The position numbers and the translations under genes were made by a program. A stretch of DNA of 64,000 bases, taken from assembly GCA_013115135.1 (NCBI GenBank), contig JABANP010000253.1, forward strand, positions 1-64,000, given 5' to 3'. Source of the DNA: Perkinsus olseni. Lineage: Eukaryota > Perkinsozoa > Perkinsida > Perkinsidae. Positions 21,913 to 32,048 of this stretch are shown piece after piece. Under the pieces are notes generated by a model. It saw nothing but the letters and a program-made list of their open reading frames with translations, was not told where the DNA came from and did not search any database. Each line of letters begins with the position of its first letter. Position 1 is the stretch's first letter.

Positions 21913-23758
21913 AGTAAACTGTCGAACTCCTCGATGAGATCCCCCGAAGAGAATCTCTATAATCTTCCCATCTGGCTATAACATCTTGGATCCTGACAGT
22001 GTGCTTTTCACGAAGCCTAGCAGCACGGCTTAACGGTAACGGGCAGAGATCATCAGAAGAGTCCTTAGGATGAATGTCAGGATCTGGAAGGCCAGGGAGG
22101 CGGGGCAGCCGACAGTGCATTAGCGAGAAGGGGCTAGCGCCCAAGCGCTCACGAGAGTTCATGATATAGAGCACCTCAGGGAGTGCTGCCTCTACTGACT
22201 GGTGCTTTCCCAAACTGAGAGCGCACCTAAGACCGTGGAGTAGAACGCCGTGAGAGCGTTCAGCGACCGCATTCATAGTTGGGGCGTTGGGCGGGGTGTG
22301 GTGAATCCGAACATTGTGGGCGTTCATGACCGATCGAAAAGTGCGGGAACGAAAACCCATATGATTGTCTACCAGGAGCAGGCGAGGATATCCCCGCCTC
22401 CAAAAGACGCTGAGCAGTGACTCGGCGCTTTCCCGAGCTGTAAACCCATCAACGATTTCGGCGTCGACGTAACCGGAAACCAAGTCTGTCACCACCATGA
22501 GCTTGAGATCGGATTCAGTACCGTCGTCTCTCACAGGAACACGAAGTGGCCCTACGCCGTCAGCGGCTACACACGTCCATACATCAAGGGAGTCCAGCGA
22601 CTTGATACCATAGCCAGAGCGTCGACGCTCATCCTTCAAAGGGGCACATACCCTGCAACTTCGGACGACTCGGGAAACCAGACAGCCCATCCGACGGAAA
22701 AAGAAACGGGACGCTAAGCGAGCCTTGGTGCGGACCGACCCCTGATGACCACCACAAGAGTGATATCTCATAACCAGTAACCGCTGTAATGCCCAAGACT
22801 TGCTAGGAACATACAGTTGGCGGTATACTTCGCCGTTAACAGAATGGCGACACAGGCGGACCAGCAGATCGGGATCTGACTCAACATCGTAGAAGGGGCT
22901 TAAGGTCGTATCGCCCCGGCGGACTGCCTGCAAAATGCATGTAGTCTCCGAATCCTCTCGCTGAGCATCTCGTACAAGAAGCTCAAGAATATCAAATCGA
23001 GCTGGGCGAACTATAACCGATGAGGCCGCCGACTCTGTAGCTTGTCGCCACAGGACGAAGACATCAGACAAGAGTCGATACCGGAATAGTCGTGAGAGGA
23101 GACTGTCGAAGGCTTGACCGAACTGGGCTTTCGCAGGAGCTCTCCCATCGGAAGCCGTGAGATTAGAAGTAAGGATGCAGCCTTCTTCGGTGGGTGTGTC
23201 CAGGATCTCATACAGACAGTTTTCTTCTTCCGGCAGCATATAATTACCAACACCATCCCCATTGCTGTCATATTTCCCCTTCCCGCGAGCCTTTACCGGT
23301 GACATCGGAACATAGTCTTGAGGAAGAAGCAAACTGACTCGGCGTGGATCGATGATGCCGGCATTGCCGGCAACAGGCTGCTCATCGATTTCAGTGAGGG
23401 CCTTCTCGAGATAGTGCTGCTTCTGCTGCTTGAGGGGGGTGGAGGTAACATCATCGGAGAGAACATTAGAGGCCGGTAGAGGGAATAGTCCTCGTGAGGC
23501 TGCATCCGCACTATTCAATGTACCAGGTATATGAGAGACATAAAGGCACACTCCTGAGGACTGGATATCGTCATTGAGAGCGACTATCGATCTCAGTCTC
23601 GTCACTTCCCAAGCGACCCATCCATTCTTGGGTTTTTCTCGTGTCAGCCTGTGGTAGTTGAGCCGACTATCGGTGAGTACAGTATAAGACACCGAGCCAC
23701 ACCTGATACCTGCTTGATGAGAGTCTTGACGGTCACGAAACCTTGGAGCAAGGCGCAC
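21887..23758 (-). CDS. retrotransposon pol: RNase H end and integrase
   Basis: The first 120 residues continue the RNase H begun in the upstream frame: the third catalytic aspartate in TVLTDSRLNYHRL and the closing HIPGTLNSADAASRG. The integrase follows: zinc-binding residues in YHSCGGHQG and SCRVCAPLK, then the DDE core with aspartates in VAADGVGPL and LLVDNHMGF and the glutamate in NAVAERSHG. It overlaps the preceding frame by 115 nt in a different phase, so a frameshift is needed inside RNase H. No intron with GT-AG ends is evident there. Confidence 0.75.
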   Translation of the reverse strand: MRLAPRFRDRQDSHQAGIRCGSVSYTVLTDSRLNYHRLTREKPKNGWVAWEVTRLRSIVALNDDIQSSGVCLYVSHIPGTLNSADAASRGLFPLPASNVLSDDVTSTPLKQQKQHYLEKALTEIDEQPVAGNAGIIDPRRVSLLLPQDYVPMSPVKARGKGKYDSNGDGVGNYMLPEEENCLYEILDTPTEEGCILTSNLTASDGRAPAKAQFGQAFDSLLSRLFRYRLLSDVFVLWRQATESAASSVIVRPARFDILELLVRDAQREDSETTCILQAVRRGDTTLSPFYDVESDPDLLVRLCRHSVNGEVYRQLYVPSKSWALQRLLVMRYHSCGGHQGSVRTKARLASRFFFRRMGCLVSRVVRSCRVCAPLKDERRRSGYGIKSLDSLDVWTCVAADGVGPLRVPVRDDGTESDLKLMVVTDLVSGYVDAEIVDGFTARESAESLLSVFWRRGYPRLLLVDNHMGFRSRTFRSVMNAHNVRIHHTPPNAPTMNAVAERSHGVLLHGLRCALSLGKHQSVEAALPEVLYIMNSRERLGASPFSLMHCRLPRLPGLPDPDIHPKDSSDDLCPLPLSRAARLREKHTVRIQDVIARWEDYRDSLRGISSRSSTVYCGRQGLGL

Positions 23759-25845
23759 AGCTCAGCCCTCGGAGCTGTCCACTTAGAAGATCGGCGTTCA
23801 GTTGGGCCAAACACTCCACAACGACCGAAGAGGCGAGTACCACAGGTATCAGTCTCGACTATAACAGCCCAGCCGCGGACACAGGCGTCGGTGGAGACGA
23901 AAATGGTCTGGCCTGAGAAATCCCATTTCACTTGTCTGGGAAAAGGAGCAGACGAACGGAGATGACACTGCCACTCATGGACCCTATAGGTGAGAGGTTT
24001 AGTATCAGAGGAAGTCTCATCATATTCCTTCAGCAAGTCGTTCTCGTTCCTGCTAGACGACTCAGCATCTTGAAGAACATACTTGATACACATCAAGGCC
24101 TCGCACTGCAATCCCATAGGGTCATGGAACCTGGCTACGAAGGACCGTAGCTCACGACGGGTAGTTGGGCATGGGGTCGTAGATAGGGAGGATGATGACG
24201 CTACCGCTATGGTGTCATTTGAGCCTTCATAATCGTATCCCAACACCCTACCATCTTGACCATTCTTCAACACCTTCACAGGGTTCTCCTGCATACCCTT
24301 CACCTTCAGAGCTGCCGAAGATGTGGAATGCAACTCGTCTCGACTCTCATTAGTCTGAGCGCCTCCTATAACATCGTCCATGTAGGCCTCGACCTCTGCT
24401 TCGTCGGTAGGGTACTGGCTGTTGACGTCTAAGAGGGTGTGATCGATCTCGTCTTGTAGGGCCCATGGGGCCGATGATCCTCCAAACCATACCCGTCGCA
24501 TAACATACCCGTAGGAGTTGTGCACAAAACAGCAATGAGGACGATCTTGACCGCTCAAGATTAGCTGGAGGAAGGCCTTTTGAATGTCGGTGCAGAAGAA
24601 GCTCGGATAGAGTCGGGTACGGAAAAGATGGCGGATAGTATGCTTATGCTTATCGGGGATTGGTAAGGACCGTAGGCAAGCATTCAGCTCTCTCCCGTCC
24701 CATACGGGACGGATTTTACTTGATCGCGAGTTGGGCTTGAAGATGGGAAAGTGGAATATACAATGAGCCTTGCGGTTGACGAGTTCTTGAACCGAAACCT
24801 TATAAAGATAATTGTCACGTACCATGTCCTCAATGATAGCCGTATAGTCGTCAAGAACGCCCTTCTGGTCGAGCTTCAGGCATAGACGTTTATTCTTGGC
24901 AAACTCCTTTATAGCATTGGGCCTCGGCCTGGCGGGTCCGGCCCATGGAAGTTCATGGTAGCCACGATGAACACCATCAGCAGTAACAGCAATCAGTCGC
25001 CCTTTCTCGTCATGTCGAAGATGGTAATCAAGAGGAAGCCAGCCACCAGTAGGTGAGTCAGAGGGCCAACATGCATTCAGCTCTAATATATCGTCGGAGT
25101 CAATATCATCGTAATCCACATGGAAATAATGTGTCGGTGGGCTGGCTGTAGTGGGGGTCACAGAGGGAGTAGTCGTTGAGTGGTGCTGCTCGTGATAGGC
25201 GCTATCCCCTATTTTAAACAGGGAAGGCCGGAGGCCTTCCTGATGAGAGGAGGCTGCCCGATCCAGAAGATTGAGCAGTGCCTGTTCTCCTTCTTGCCGG
25301 CATATACCAACCAACCGCGCGAATGTAGATGCAGACAGTGGTAGGTCTGCAGCGACTTGTGCTCCATCGGTTGAGAAACGCATGATACTAGAAAAGGCGT
25401 TGGAGTCAGAAGCCTCACCATGAAGGACCACGGGTGAGAAAATCACTGGCCTAGCCAGAGAGGCAACAACATAAAACCTGTACCGGCGCGCTGTTTCAGG
25501 TACCGAGGCATGTGAAAGCCAAGCTTCCACAACACGTTCAACGGCGGCAATGGACCCGTTGACTCCCCTTATATGTCTACCACTGCAGGTAATAGCCGCA
25601 GCGATGAAACCACCAGCCGAGAGCTCCTCGTACTTTGCGGTTGAGATGCAGGAGTGGCCAGCCCCAGTGTCGAGGAGCCCCTCCAAGAGGCAGGACGTCG
25701 GTGTCGAGGAAGAGGACGAACTCGTAGATCTGGAATGGATAAACACAGAGAACTGATACCGGTCACTTGAGGGAGATCTCTTGTACTCAGAGGCAGTACA
25801 ACCGAGGGGCGTAGTAGAGAGTTGGCACGTTGAAGTTGGCGCCAA
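23644..25845 (-). CDS. retrotransposon pol: protease, reverse transcriptase, RNase H start
   Basis: The protease carries LLDTGAGHSCIS (about residue 58). Reverse transcriptase follows: KIRPVWDGRELNA, FFCTDIQKAFLQLIL with the first aspartate, and AYMDDVIGG with the catalytic pair. RNase H begins at IFVSTDACVRGWAV and PRAELCALLQGF before the frame runs out. No ATG is needed: in this phase the sequence stays open upstream to at least 25950, overlapping the 3' end of gag, so pol is probably made by frameshifting during translation of gag. Confidence 0.8.
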   Translation of the reverse strand: MAPTSTCQLSTTPLGCTASEYKRSPSSDRYQFSVFIHSRSTSSSSSSTPTSCLLEGLLDTGAGHSCISTAKYEELSAGGFIAAAITCSGRHIRGVNGSIAAVERVVEAWLSHASVPETARRYRFYVVASLARPVIFSPVVLHGEASDSNAFSSIMRFSTDGAQVAADLPLSASTFARLVGICRQEGEQALLNLLDRAASSHQEGLRPSLFKIGDSAYHEQHHSTTTPSVTPTTASPPTHYFHVDYDDIDSDDILELNACWPSDSPTGGWLPLDYHLRHDEKGRLIAVTADGVHRGYHELPWAGPARPRPNAIKEFAKNKRLCLKLDQKGVLDDYTAIIEDMVRDNYLYKVSVQELVNRKAHCIFHFPIFKPNSRSSKIRPVWDGRELNACLRSLPIPDKHKHTIRHLFRTRLYPSFFCTDIQKAFLQLILSGQDRPHCCFVHNSYGYVMRRVWFGGSSAPWALQDEIDHTLLDVNSQYPTDEAEVEAYMDDVIGGAQTNESRDELHSTSSAALKVKGMQENPVKVLKNGQDGRVLGYDYEGSNDTIAVASSSSLSTTPCPTTRRELRSFVARFHDPMGLQCEALMCIKYVLQDAESSSRNENDLLKEYDETSSDTKPLTYRVHEWQCHLRSSAPFPRQVKWDFSGQTIFVSTDACVRGWAVIVETDTCGTRLFGRCGVFGPTERRSSKWTAPRAELCALLQGFVTVKTLIKQVSGVARCLILYSPIVGSTTTG

Positions 25846-25898
25846 GGTAGCACAATCGTCTTCAATGTCGAAGGCTAGCTGCTGGATACCTCCCGTAT

Positions 25899-27956
25899 TC
25901 AGATCTGGGCCGCCTTTCTCTTGAGGCTTGTCGTTTTTAGCAGTTGGGGGTGAACTTGAAAGAAGTCTAGGCTTACCGAATTCATCCTTCCACGGATGGG
26001 GACATATACCGGCAGTGTGTCCAGACTCTCGGCACCTTTGACAACTATATCAACGGGAACATCACAGTTTGAGAGTGGATGACGTCGACAGCAGCGAGGA
26101 CAACGACGCTGCTGATTCTCGGGAACTGGTTGTCGGCATTCCCGGGCCATATGGTTCGGTCGACTGCAACGTCGGCAGCTCGGCTTACCATTTGAGAATT
26201 GAGCAACAGTGGAGCCGTCCTGATCGTCCTCGACAGTAAGTATCATACCACGGTCATCTTCTTGGCGACCTCGACCTGATACCGCGAGCTTACGACGACG
26301 CTGCCGATCCTCGAGAAGCATTCGGCATGTAAGTCTCTGGTAGGAGTCTAACTGGAAGGTCCTTGCAAAATCTCGGAGAGCAGGTACAACCTTGGTGAGA
26401 AGGCTTTGCTTAGCCAGCTCAGGTGTCATAGGATTGCCCACGGCTGAGAGTGAGCGGAGGCCAGCTTCGAATCTCTTTAAGAACTTTGAGAAGTCTTCCC
26501 CCTGAGACATCGTTAGGCCGTTCCAGTCGTCCATGACCTTGGATAACTCAGCGTCAGGGTCCATCTTACCCTCCAGACTTGACCATAAGAGTCCAACCAG
26601 ATAGGCATAGGAAGACCGGTAAGGGGTGGGGAGGGGTAATGAGAAACCTTCTATGATATCGGCTTCTATAGAACGTCTGATATAATAGTAAGCAAAAACC
26701 TCATCACCTGCATAAGCGCTGATATTCTCTTGTATTCTCGAGCGTACGAGAATCAGCGGCCGGGCATCTTCGGCGCCTCTATAAGGGCCACCCATGATGA
26801 GAGGGGTCCCATTAGCCTGCTTCTGGATGTTGCGGACTTCTTGCGTACTCAGACACTTCTCGTTGGCCATACCCGCTCCAGGGAGACTATTATAATGGGG
26901 CACACCGGACGGGACGCCCACAGGCGGTTGACCTGGGTGCAAGCCAGGGGTGCTCGGATTGCAGGAATGTAGGCCTCCCAATTGACCTAGAGTATACGAC
27001 GGCGCAATAGAAGAGTAGAAATTGTTTACATAGCCCATATTGGTCGGGTAGCCACATCCCAAGAATGGGGTAGACGGTAAGAAGGAGTAGGGACCTTGAA
27101 CTTGTGCTGGAGGGCGTACCATGATTCCATTTTGATTAAGATCAGGGTAGACGGCCCCTGGGGCTTGACCGTAAGGGATCGGATATCCAGACTGGCTGGG
27201 TACGATAGAAACGGCAGGACTGGGCGCCTGTCTATAGGGGGCTGAAAACGTCGAGGCATAGGCGGGTATCCCGTTAGACATAGGGGCCAGACCGAGCGTG
27301 GATTGACCAATAGCGCTCGGAACCTGACCGTTCGCTGCTAATTGGTGACTACCGAATCCTTGCTCACGCATAGCGGCTCCGTCAACAACAGCAGCCGCGC
27401 TGCCTAAATCGGCCAGTTGAGCCGACTCTTGGGAGGTTGGACCACTAGCTTGAGGACCTTGGACATGACTGACGGGGTTATTTGGCACAGCTGCCGCCCG
27501 GGCAGGGCCGATAGAAGCTTGAGTAGTAGCTGGTTGGTGGGAGACTGTTCCATCCAAATCGTTATCAGCTGTCTGGACAACGGCCTCGGCCATGTGGAGA
27601 GTGTCTTTTAACTCAGGAACCTCGATGCCATCAGGAAGGTCACCAGCCTCCAGTGGCGGGGACAACGACTTCAACACCTTTTCGGGTCCACCTGGCACGG
27701 TCTCATCCGTAAGCCGCCATACTGACTTAAAATTCGCTGGGATCCAAGCTCCCAGGTAGTGATAACCGTTAATTTCATGATGGGATACCTTATCGCCCAG
27801 TAGGCTACTAGCTGCTGGTCCCAAGAGGACGTCGACCAAAACGAAGAGACCATTATGGACTTCGTCCTTCTTTACTACACTGGCTTGGACATATCTTTCC
27901 TGGCCAGGGATACGGATATATCGATAATATGGTAATCCACTTGAAGTTGCCACCAT
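25899..27956 (-). CDS. retrotransposon Gag
   Basis: 685 residues from an ATG 40 nt inside the 5' LTR. The middle is a long low-complexity region rich in P, G, S, Y and Q (about residues 180-330), then a helical capsid-like part (SSLEGKMDPDAELSKVM, KFLKRFEAGLRSLSAV). Near the C-terminus are one canonical zinc knuckle, CRRCSRPNHMAREC (CX2CX4HX4C), and a second, shorter variant CPRCCRRHPLSNC. Confidence 0.8.
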   Translation of the reverse strand: MVATSSGLPYYRYIRIPGQERYVQASVVKKDEVHNGLFVLVDVLLGPAASSLLGDKVSHHEINGYHYLGAWIPANFKSVWRLTDETVPGGPEKVLKSLSPPLEAGDLPDGIEVPELKDTLHMAEAVVQTADNDLDGTVSHQPATTQASIGPARAAAVPNNPVSHVQGPQASGPTSQESAQLADLGSAAAVVDGAAMREQGFGSHQLAANGQVPSAIGQSTLGLAPMSNGIPAYASTFSAPYRQAPSPAVSIVPSQSGYPIPYGQAPGAVYPDLNQNGIMVRPPAQVQGPYSFLPSTPFLGCGYPTNMGYVNNFYSSIAPSYTLGQLGGLHSCNPSTPGLHPGQPPVGVPSGVPHYNSLPGAGMANEKCLSTQEVRNIQKQANGTPLIMGGPYRGAEDARPLILVRSRIQENISAYAGDEVFAYYYIRRSIEADIIEGFSLPLPTPYRSSYAYLVGLLWSSLEGKMDPDAELSKVMDDWNGLTMSQGEDFSKFLKRFEAGLRSLSAVGNPMTPELAKQSLLTKVVPALRDFARTFQLDSYQRLTCRMLLEDRQRRRKLAVSGRGRQEDDRGMILTVEDDQDGSTVAQFSNGKPSCRRCSRPNHMARECRQPVPENQQRRCPRCCRRHPLSNCDVPVDIVVKGAESLDTLPVYVPIRGRMNSVSLDFFQVHPQLLKTTSLKRKAAQI

Positions 27957-27995
27957 GATAGGTAACTTATTGTAGTTTCAGATCCCGGTAGAAGA

Positions 27996-28235
27996 TGTGG
28001 TACTCGGTTAGAACCCGTAACTCTTGATAACGTAACACTCAAGACAGATAGAGATAATAGGTTGGTTCCCGAACAGACTGGGGATGGACCAATTGATAGT
28101 CTCGAGAGACAATCGTATACTTATTTATGGAACTACGCATTCTCATCTAGCTCAGCTCAGCTCAGGGTCGTGCAATCGGGACAGTCATGCAGCGACGGGA
28201 CAGAACCTGTGACGACGGAATAATAGGTTATCACA
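27996..28235 (-). repeat. 5' LTR of the Bel/Pao-like element
   Basis: 240 bp, the partner of 21322-21562. Its outer end touches the foldback element that begins at 28236 with no base between. Confidence 0.9.
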
Positions 28236-28590
28236 CGAGGCTGACGCCTCGACGAACCATCTCATAATTGCTTGCAGCGATTGGCATGTACGTCTTTCCC
28301 AGGCTAAGCCCACATGCTGCTAAGATCAATGTAGCGAGCCAGCGGGTCGATATATAACCAACTTGCGGTCGAAAATAGCATTCGAGCGCATGGAAATGAG
28401 CAATAGTCGTAGCCGCTTGGAACAGCCTGCTTCGTAGCAGGGAAGCGGCTGTAGAATATACCGGCCTTTACTCATTTTCGAACATAGGGGAGAGAGAAGA
28501 TAACACAAAGTACGCCTGACACAGTGAAGAGGAACCTTGGATGGTTTGGAATCTTAACTAAGGATCTCAGAGGAGATATGCGGAACAGCA

Positions 28591-28941
28591 CCTATCGTGC
28601 TTAGGCCCCCCCGTTCCTCTATATTATCTTCGCTCCTACCCATTACAATTTCTCCAAACCTTTCAAATCATTCAATATGGTCCGTCAAAGTTTATTCGTA
28701 GTATCCCGGTGCGAATCGAAATGTCTTGACGCTCACATTAACCACAAACCATGCTTCCTGTCACGTCTCTTCCGCTTGCGCACTTGCATTTCTTTGGTCA
28801 AAAAGCGCGCACCGCTGCGTCACGGCGTCGCACAAACTGCTCTGCATATAGCGCACGCCCCATGTCACAAAGTTGCAATTTCCGCTATGCTCAAAAGGCT
28901 CGCTCATTCCCAACGCGGCGACGACCTTTTCTTGCGATTCG
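28591..28941 (+). repeat. segment Y, left copy (direct relative to right copy)
   Basis: 351 bp, starts CCTATCGTGC, ends TTGCGATTCG. Contains a 104-codon frame beginning MVRQSLFVVSRCESK (28677) that runs out into Z. Flanked by ...acagca and ttccgg... Confidence 0.75.
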
Positions 28942-28982
28942 TTCCGGCCAGGAATGCCCGGAAGTTGTTTCTAGCGCTCGCC

Positions 28983-29294
28983 CTAAATTAGGACCCTCCC
29001 CCAATTGGCTCGCGGAGGTCTTTGACTCCAATTGTGGATGTGTTCACCAAGCATCGATGCATATACAATTTTAGCAACTTCTACGTCCCGATCTGGTTCC
29101 CCTTCTTGCAGTTCCCCCCTCCCGGAAGCCCACCGTTGATACTTCCTTCTTATCTCTGATATCTCCTTCAAGAACTCTCTCGAAGTAGTGCATTCCAAAT
29201 TAATCCTTTGGACCTCCGCACCAACATCGACGGCAGGCAGACGGGCCGGGACGACGCCCTCGACTATTTCGGCGAATCCTGCATCGGGTACCAT
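28983..29294 (-). CDS. short frame downstream of the spliced-leader relic, possibly retroposed
   Basis: The ATG at 29294 follows the spliced-leader-like sequence by about 30 nt and opens a 103-codon frame (MVPDAGFAEIVEGVVPARLP...). The last third runs into arm segment Z. No family recognised; it may be the remains of an mRNA copied back into the genome. Confidence 0.25.
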   Translation of the reverse strand: MVPDAGFAEIVEGVVPARLPAVDVGAEVQRINLECTTSREFLKEISEIRRKYQRWASGRGELQEGEPDRDVEVAKIVYASMLGEHIHNWSQRPPRANWGRVLI

Positions 29295-29326
29295 TGATCC
29301 GGGATTGAGGGAACTCAACAAGATAA

Positions 29327-29348
29327 CTTGAGCCAAGATGGCTACAGA
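29327..29348 (-). other. spliced-leader relic
   Basis: On the minus strand the 22 nt read TCTGTAGCCATCTTGGCTCAAG. The Perkinsus/dinoflagellate leader is DCCGTAGCCATYTTGGCTCAAG, so only position 3 differs. It is not followed by a GT donor, so this is the mature leader (a reverse-transcribed mRNA end) and not a leader RNA gene. Confidence 0.7.
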
Positions 29349-29990
29349 TACCTCTCCTCTAGTGCGCAGGACCTCTAAAGTACTCAAAGCACAGATACTA
29401 GATGATCGGCTATGGGAACAAAAGCGCACGCCCGAAAGCGCTCGCATACAGAGCGACTCCTCGAAAGCATCTCATAATAATGATATCAGCGTGAAACACA
29501 TAATGAGTCTTCACCTGAGTTGGAGCCTCTGTCGGGCGGTTGCTGCACTGAGGTTGGAGCGCATTGCGAAAAGCTCGGAGCAGCGTCAGGACTTCCGAAT
29601 GAGGCATGTACGGGAGCCGATAAATCAGGGCCACCTGGAGGGGTCACAATCATTGCTTTACCGGACAATGCGGGGCTTACCAGCTCCTCTCGGCGCACTT
29701 GGATTTGATTGTACCAAGGCTGTAGCAGTGGGTCCTAACGGTTGACCTGCGAATCATGGCGTGTCATGATCATAAGTTGATTGGAGAAAGACTCATTTGA
29801 AGATGACGAAGCAGCGTACGGGTAGGAACGATGCGAGCTCCTTCCTGCGGTATCTGAAAATATTAAGAAGATGAACATAACTCGGTGAACACATCCACAA
29901 TTGGAGTCAAAGACCTCCGCGAGCCAATTGGGGGAGGGTCCTAATTTAGGGCGAGCGCTAGAAACAACTTCCGGGCATTCCTGGCCGGAA

Positions 29991-30341
29991 CCTATCGTGC
30001 TTAGGCCCCCCCGTTCCTATATATTATCTTCGCTCCTACCCATTACAATTTCTCTAAACCTTTCAAATCATTCAATATGGTCCGTCAAGGTTTATTCGTA
30101 GTATCCCGGTGCGAATCGAAATGTTTTGACGCTCACATTAACCACAAACCAGGCTTCCTGTCACGTCTCCTCCGCTTGCGCACTTGCATTTCTTTCGTCA
30201 AAAAGCGCGCGCCGCTGCGTCACGGCGTCGCACAAACTGCTCTGCATATAGCGCACGCCTTATGTCACAAAGTTGCAATTTCCGGTATGCTCAAGAGGCT
30301 CGCTCATTCCTAACGCGGCGACGACCTTTTCTTGCGATTCG
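29991..30341 (+). repeat. segment Y, right copy
   Basis: 351 bp, same orientation and same end points as the left copy; flanked by ...ccggaa and tgctgt..., that is, by the inverted forms of the opposite flanks. Confidence 0.75.
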
Positions 30342-30699
30342 TGCTGTTCCGCATATCTCCTCTGAGATCCTTTGGATTCCAAACCATCCAAGGTTCCTCT
30401 TCACTATGTCAGGCATACTTTGAGTTATCTTCTCTCTCCCCTATGTTTGAAAATAAGTAAAGGCCGCTATGTTCTACAGCCGCTTCCCTGCTACGAAGAA
30501 GGCTGTTCCAAGCGGCTACGACTATTGCTCATTTCCATGTGCTCGAATGCTATTTTCGACCGCAAGTTCGTTATATATCGGCCCGCTGGCTCGCCACATG
30601 GATCTTAGCAGCATGTGGTCTTAGCCTGGAACTTTCAGACGACGTACATGCGAATCGCTGCAAGCAATTATGAGATGGTTCGTCGAGGCGTCAGCCTCG

Positions 30700-31695
30700 C
30701 CCGAAGGGAGAACCATCGTTCCGATTGCCGTACGTCAACTAAGCTTTTTGTTTCATGATTATCACACTCGGCCACTGGCCGCGTCGTTACCCTGAAATTA
30801 TCAGCATGCAACTCGGGCGGTTATATTCGTGCTGCAAGCAGTAAAAATATTATTGGCTTGTGCGACTGCGTCTTCGATACAGTAGATGCAGAGTTCTTCC
30901 CGCTCTTCAGTCTCTTCTTTCAAGTACTTTTTTTATGCACAATTCGACGAGTTCAAGGCCAGAGGTCAAGCTTGGACCTTCCCGACGTCTCTAGGTGAAC
31001 GGAGGGCGAGTTCCATGCGGGGTACCTCACAAATGTTAGCCCGAGCGGGAAGGGCCCCGCGAGGGCCTAGGGCGAGCGCGGGTGGTCTCTGCCACCGGAA
31101 ACAACCATATTACATCTGCATCGAATCGGAGCGATTTTCGGAATTAGCCTATAAAATTTTCTCAAACTTTGCACGAGTACTCCTACCATGCATATGAGTA
31201 ATTTTGTAAAGGCTCATGTCAAACGAAAACATCCACGCCACAAACCAACCATTTCTCATGGGAAATTCGGGTGACGTGGCGCACAAAAGGGACAGAACTA
31301 CGCTCCGCTGCCAAAATGGTGCAAGTTTCACAATTGCCGTTTGTACGCCGTGCAGGCTGCGAATGAGGCATATTTTGCACAAAAATTGCCATGAATATCC
31401 CCAACAGCGATGAGATCTACATGCTGCTGTCTGAGAGGTTGAATCGTGTTGGATGAGCCTCTGCCTGCGAAATTCGTATTTGGGGGCGCGCGCTAACATA
31501 AACAATAAAGCGCACGCCATGGCAGCCGGGCTGGACTTCGGTGTTCGGTGTTCGGGTTCAGGACAGGGACGCTACTAATGGTCTTGTGTGCAGCTCTGAT
31601 TGGACCATACTGCCGACTTATGCATCGCTCACTGTCATGACGATTAGTACGAAACGTGACCCATGTACTTGGGTCAAACAGCTACTGGTCGAGTT
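30700..31695. other. region without a recognised gene
   Basis: About 1 kb between the foldback element and the next LTR. Short frames only; the minus-strand frame 31149-31520 has no family resemblance. Confidence 0.4.
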
Positions 31696-32048
31696 TGTAG
31701 ATGGATGACGATTGCTCGCATCGTATCTTCCGGCATATCTTGTCACACCTCGCTCCGCCCAGCGGTTTCTCCATGAGCCGTTTCGTTAACTCCATTGCCC
31801 ACACTCCACTTCATCAGTGTTTGCGCTGTGTCAATCCTTGCACGTGTAGCTCTAGCTCTGTAGCCTTAGCTCTATATCTCTGTGATGACCTCACTCTAGT
31901 ATATCTCTCCCGCCTGATATCGCATCACTTGCTCTACTCAGGCTGGTTCTTTATTCTTTGTTTTGGTTGCTCCACGCAACTACTCTGTCATCATTCATCA
32001 ATGGCCAATAACGAGTTGCGCAACAGCAGTCGGGATATCTCTACAACA
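31696..32048 (+). repeat. 5' LTR
   Basis: 353 bp, starts TGTAGATGGATGACG and ends CTACAACA. The next bases (TTGGGGGCTGTGCC) could contain a TGG-type primer site. The gag ATG at 32001 lies inside this LTR. Confidence 0.75.

Larger units (their letters stand above)
21322..28235 (-). mobile_element. Bel/Pao-like LTR retrotransposon, nearly full length
   Basis: A 6.9-kb element on the minus strand: 5' LTR 28235-27996, gag 27956-25899, pol in several frames down to about 21643, a purine tract next to the 3' LTR, 3' LTR 21562-21322. The two LTRs (240 and 241 bp) differ at only a few positions, so insertion was recent. Bel/Pao rather than Ty3 is suggested by the RT block TDIQKAFLQL with YMDD and by PRAELCALLQG in RNase H, but this is not decisive. 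There is no obvious target-site duplication (flanks ttacag and cgaggc). The sequence just inside the 5' LTR lacks the TGG expected of a tRNA primer site. Confidence 0.85.
28236..30699. mobile_element. 2.46-kb foldback (long inverted repeat) element
   Basis: Two arms of about 813 and 816 bp flank an 835-bp unique centre. Arms read X (28236-28590), Y (28591-28941), Z (28942-29048) and, on the right, Z inverted (29884-29990), Y (29991-30341), X inverted (30342-30699). The outermost 16 bp (CGAGGCTGACGCCTCG) are themselves a small hairpin. X and Z are inverted relative to each other but Y has the same orientation on both sides. No transposase is encoded. Whether it is a mobile foldback or a local rearrangement is open. 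Confidence 0.6.

Noticed and set aside
27957..27995. tRNA primer binding site of the Bel/Pao-like element
   Set aside because: No TGG next to the LTR; the priming mode cannot be stated.
31305..31325. Second spliced-leader-like match (GCCAAAATGG)
   Set aside because: Only ten bases match and both ends diverge; expected by chance.
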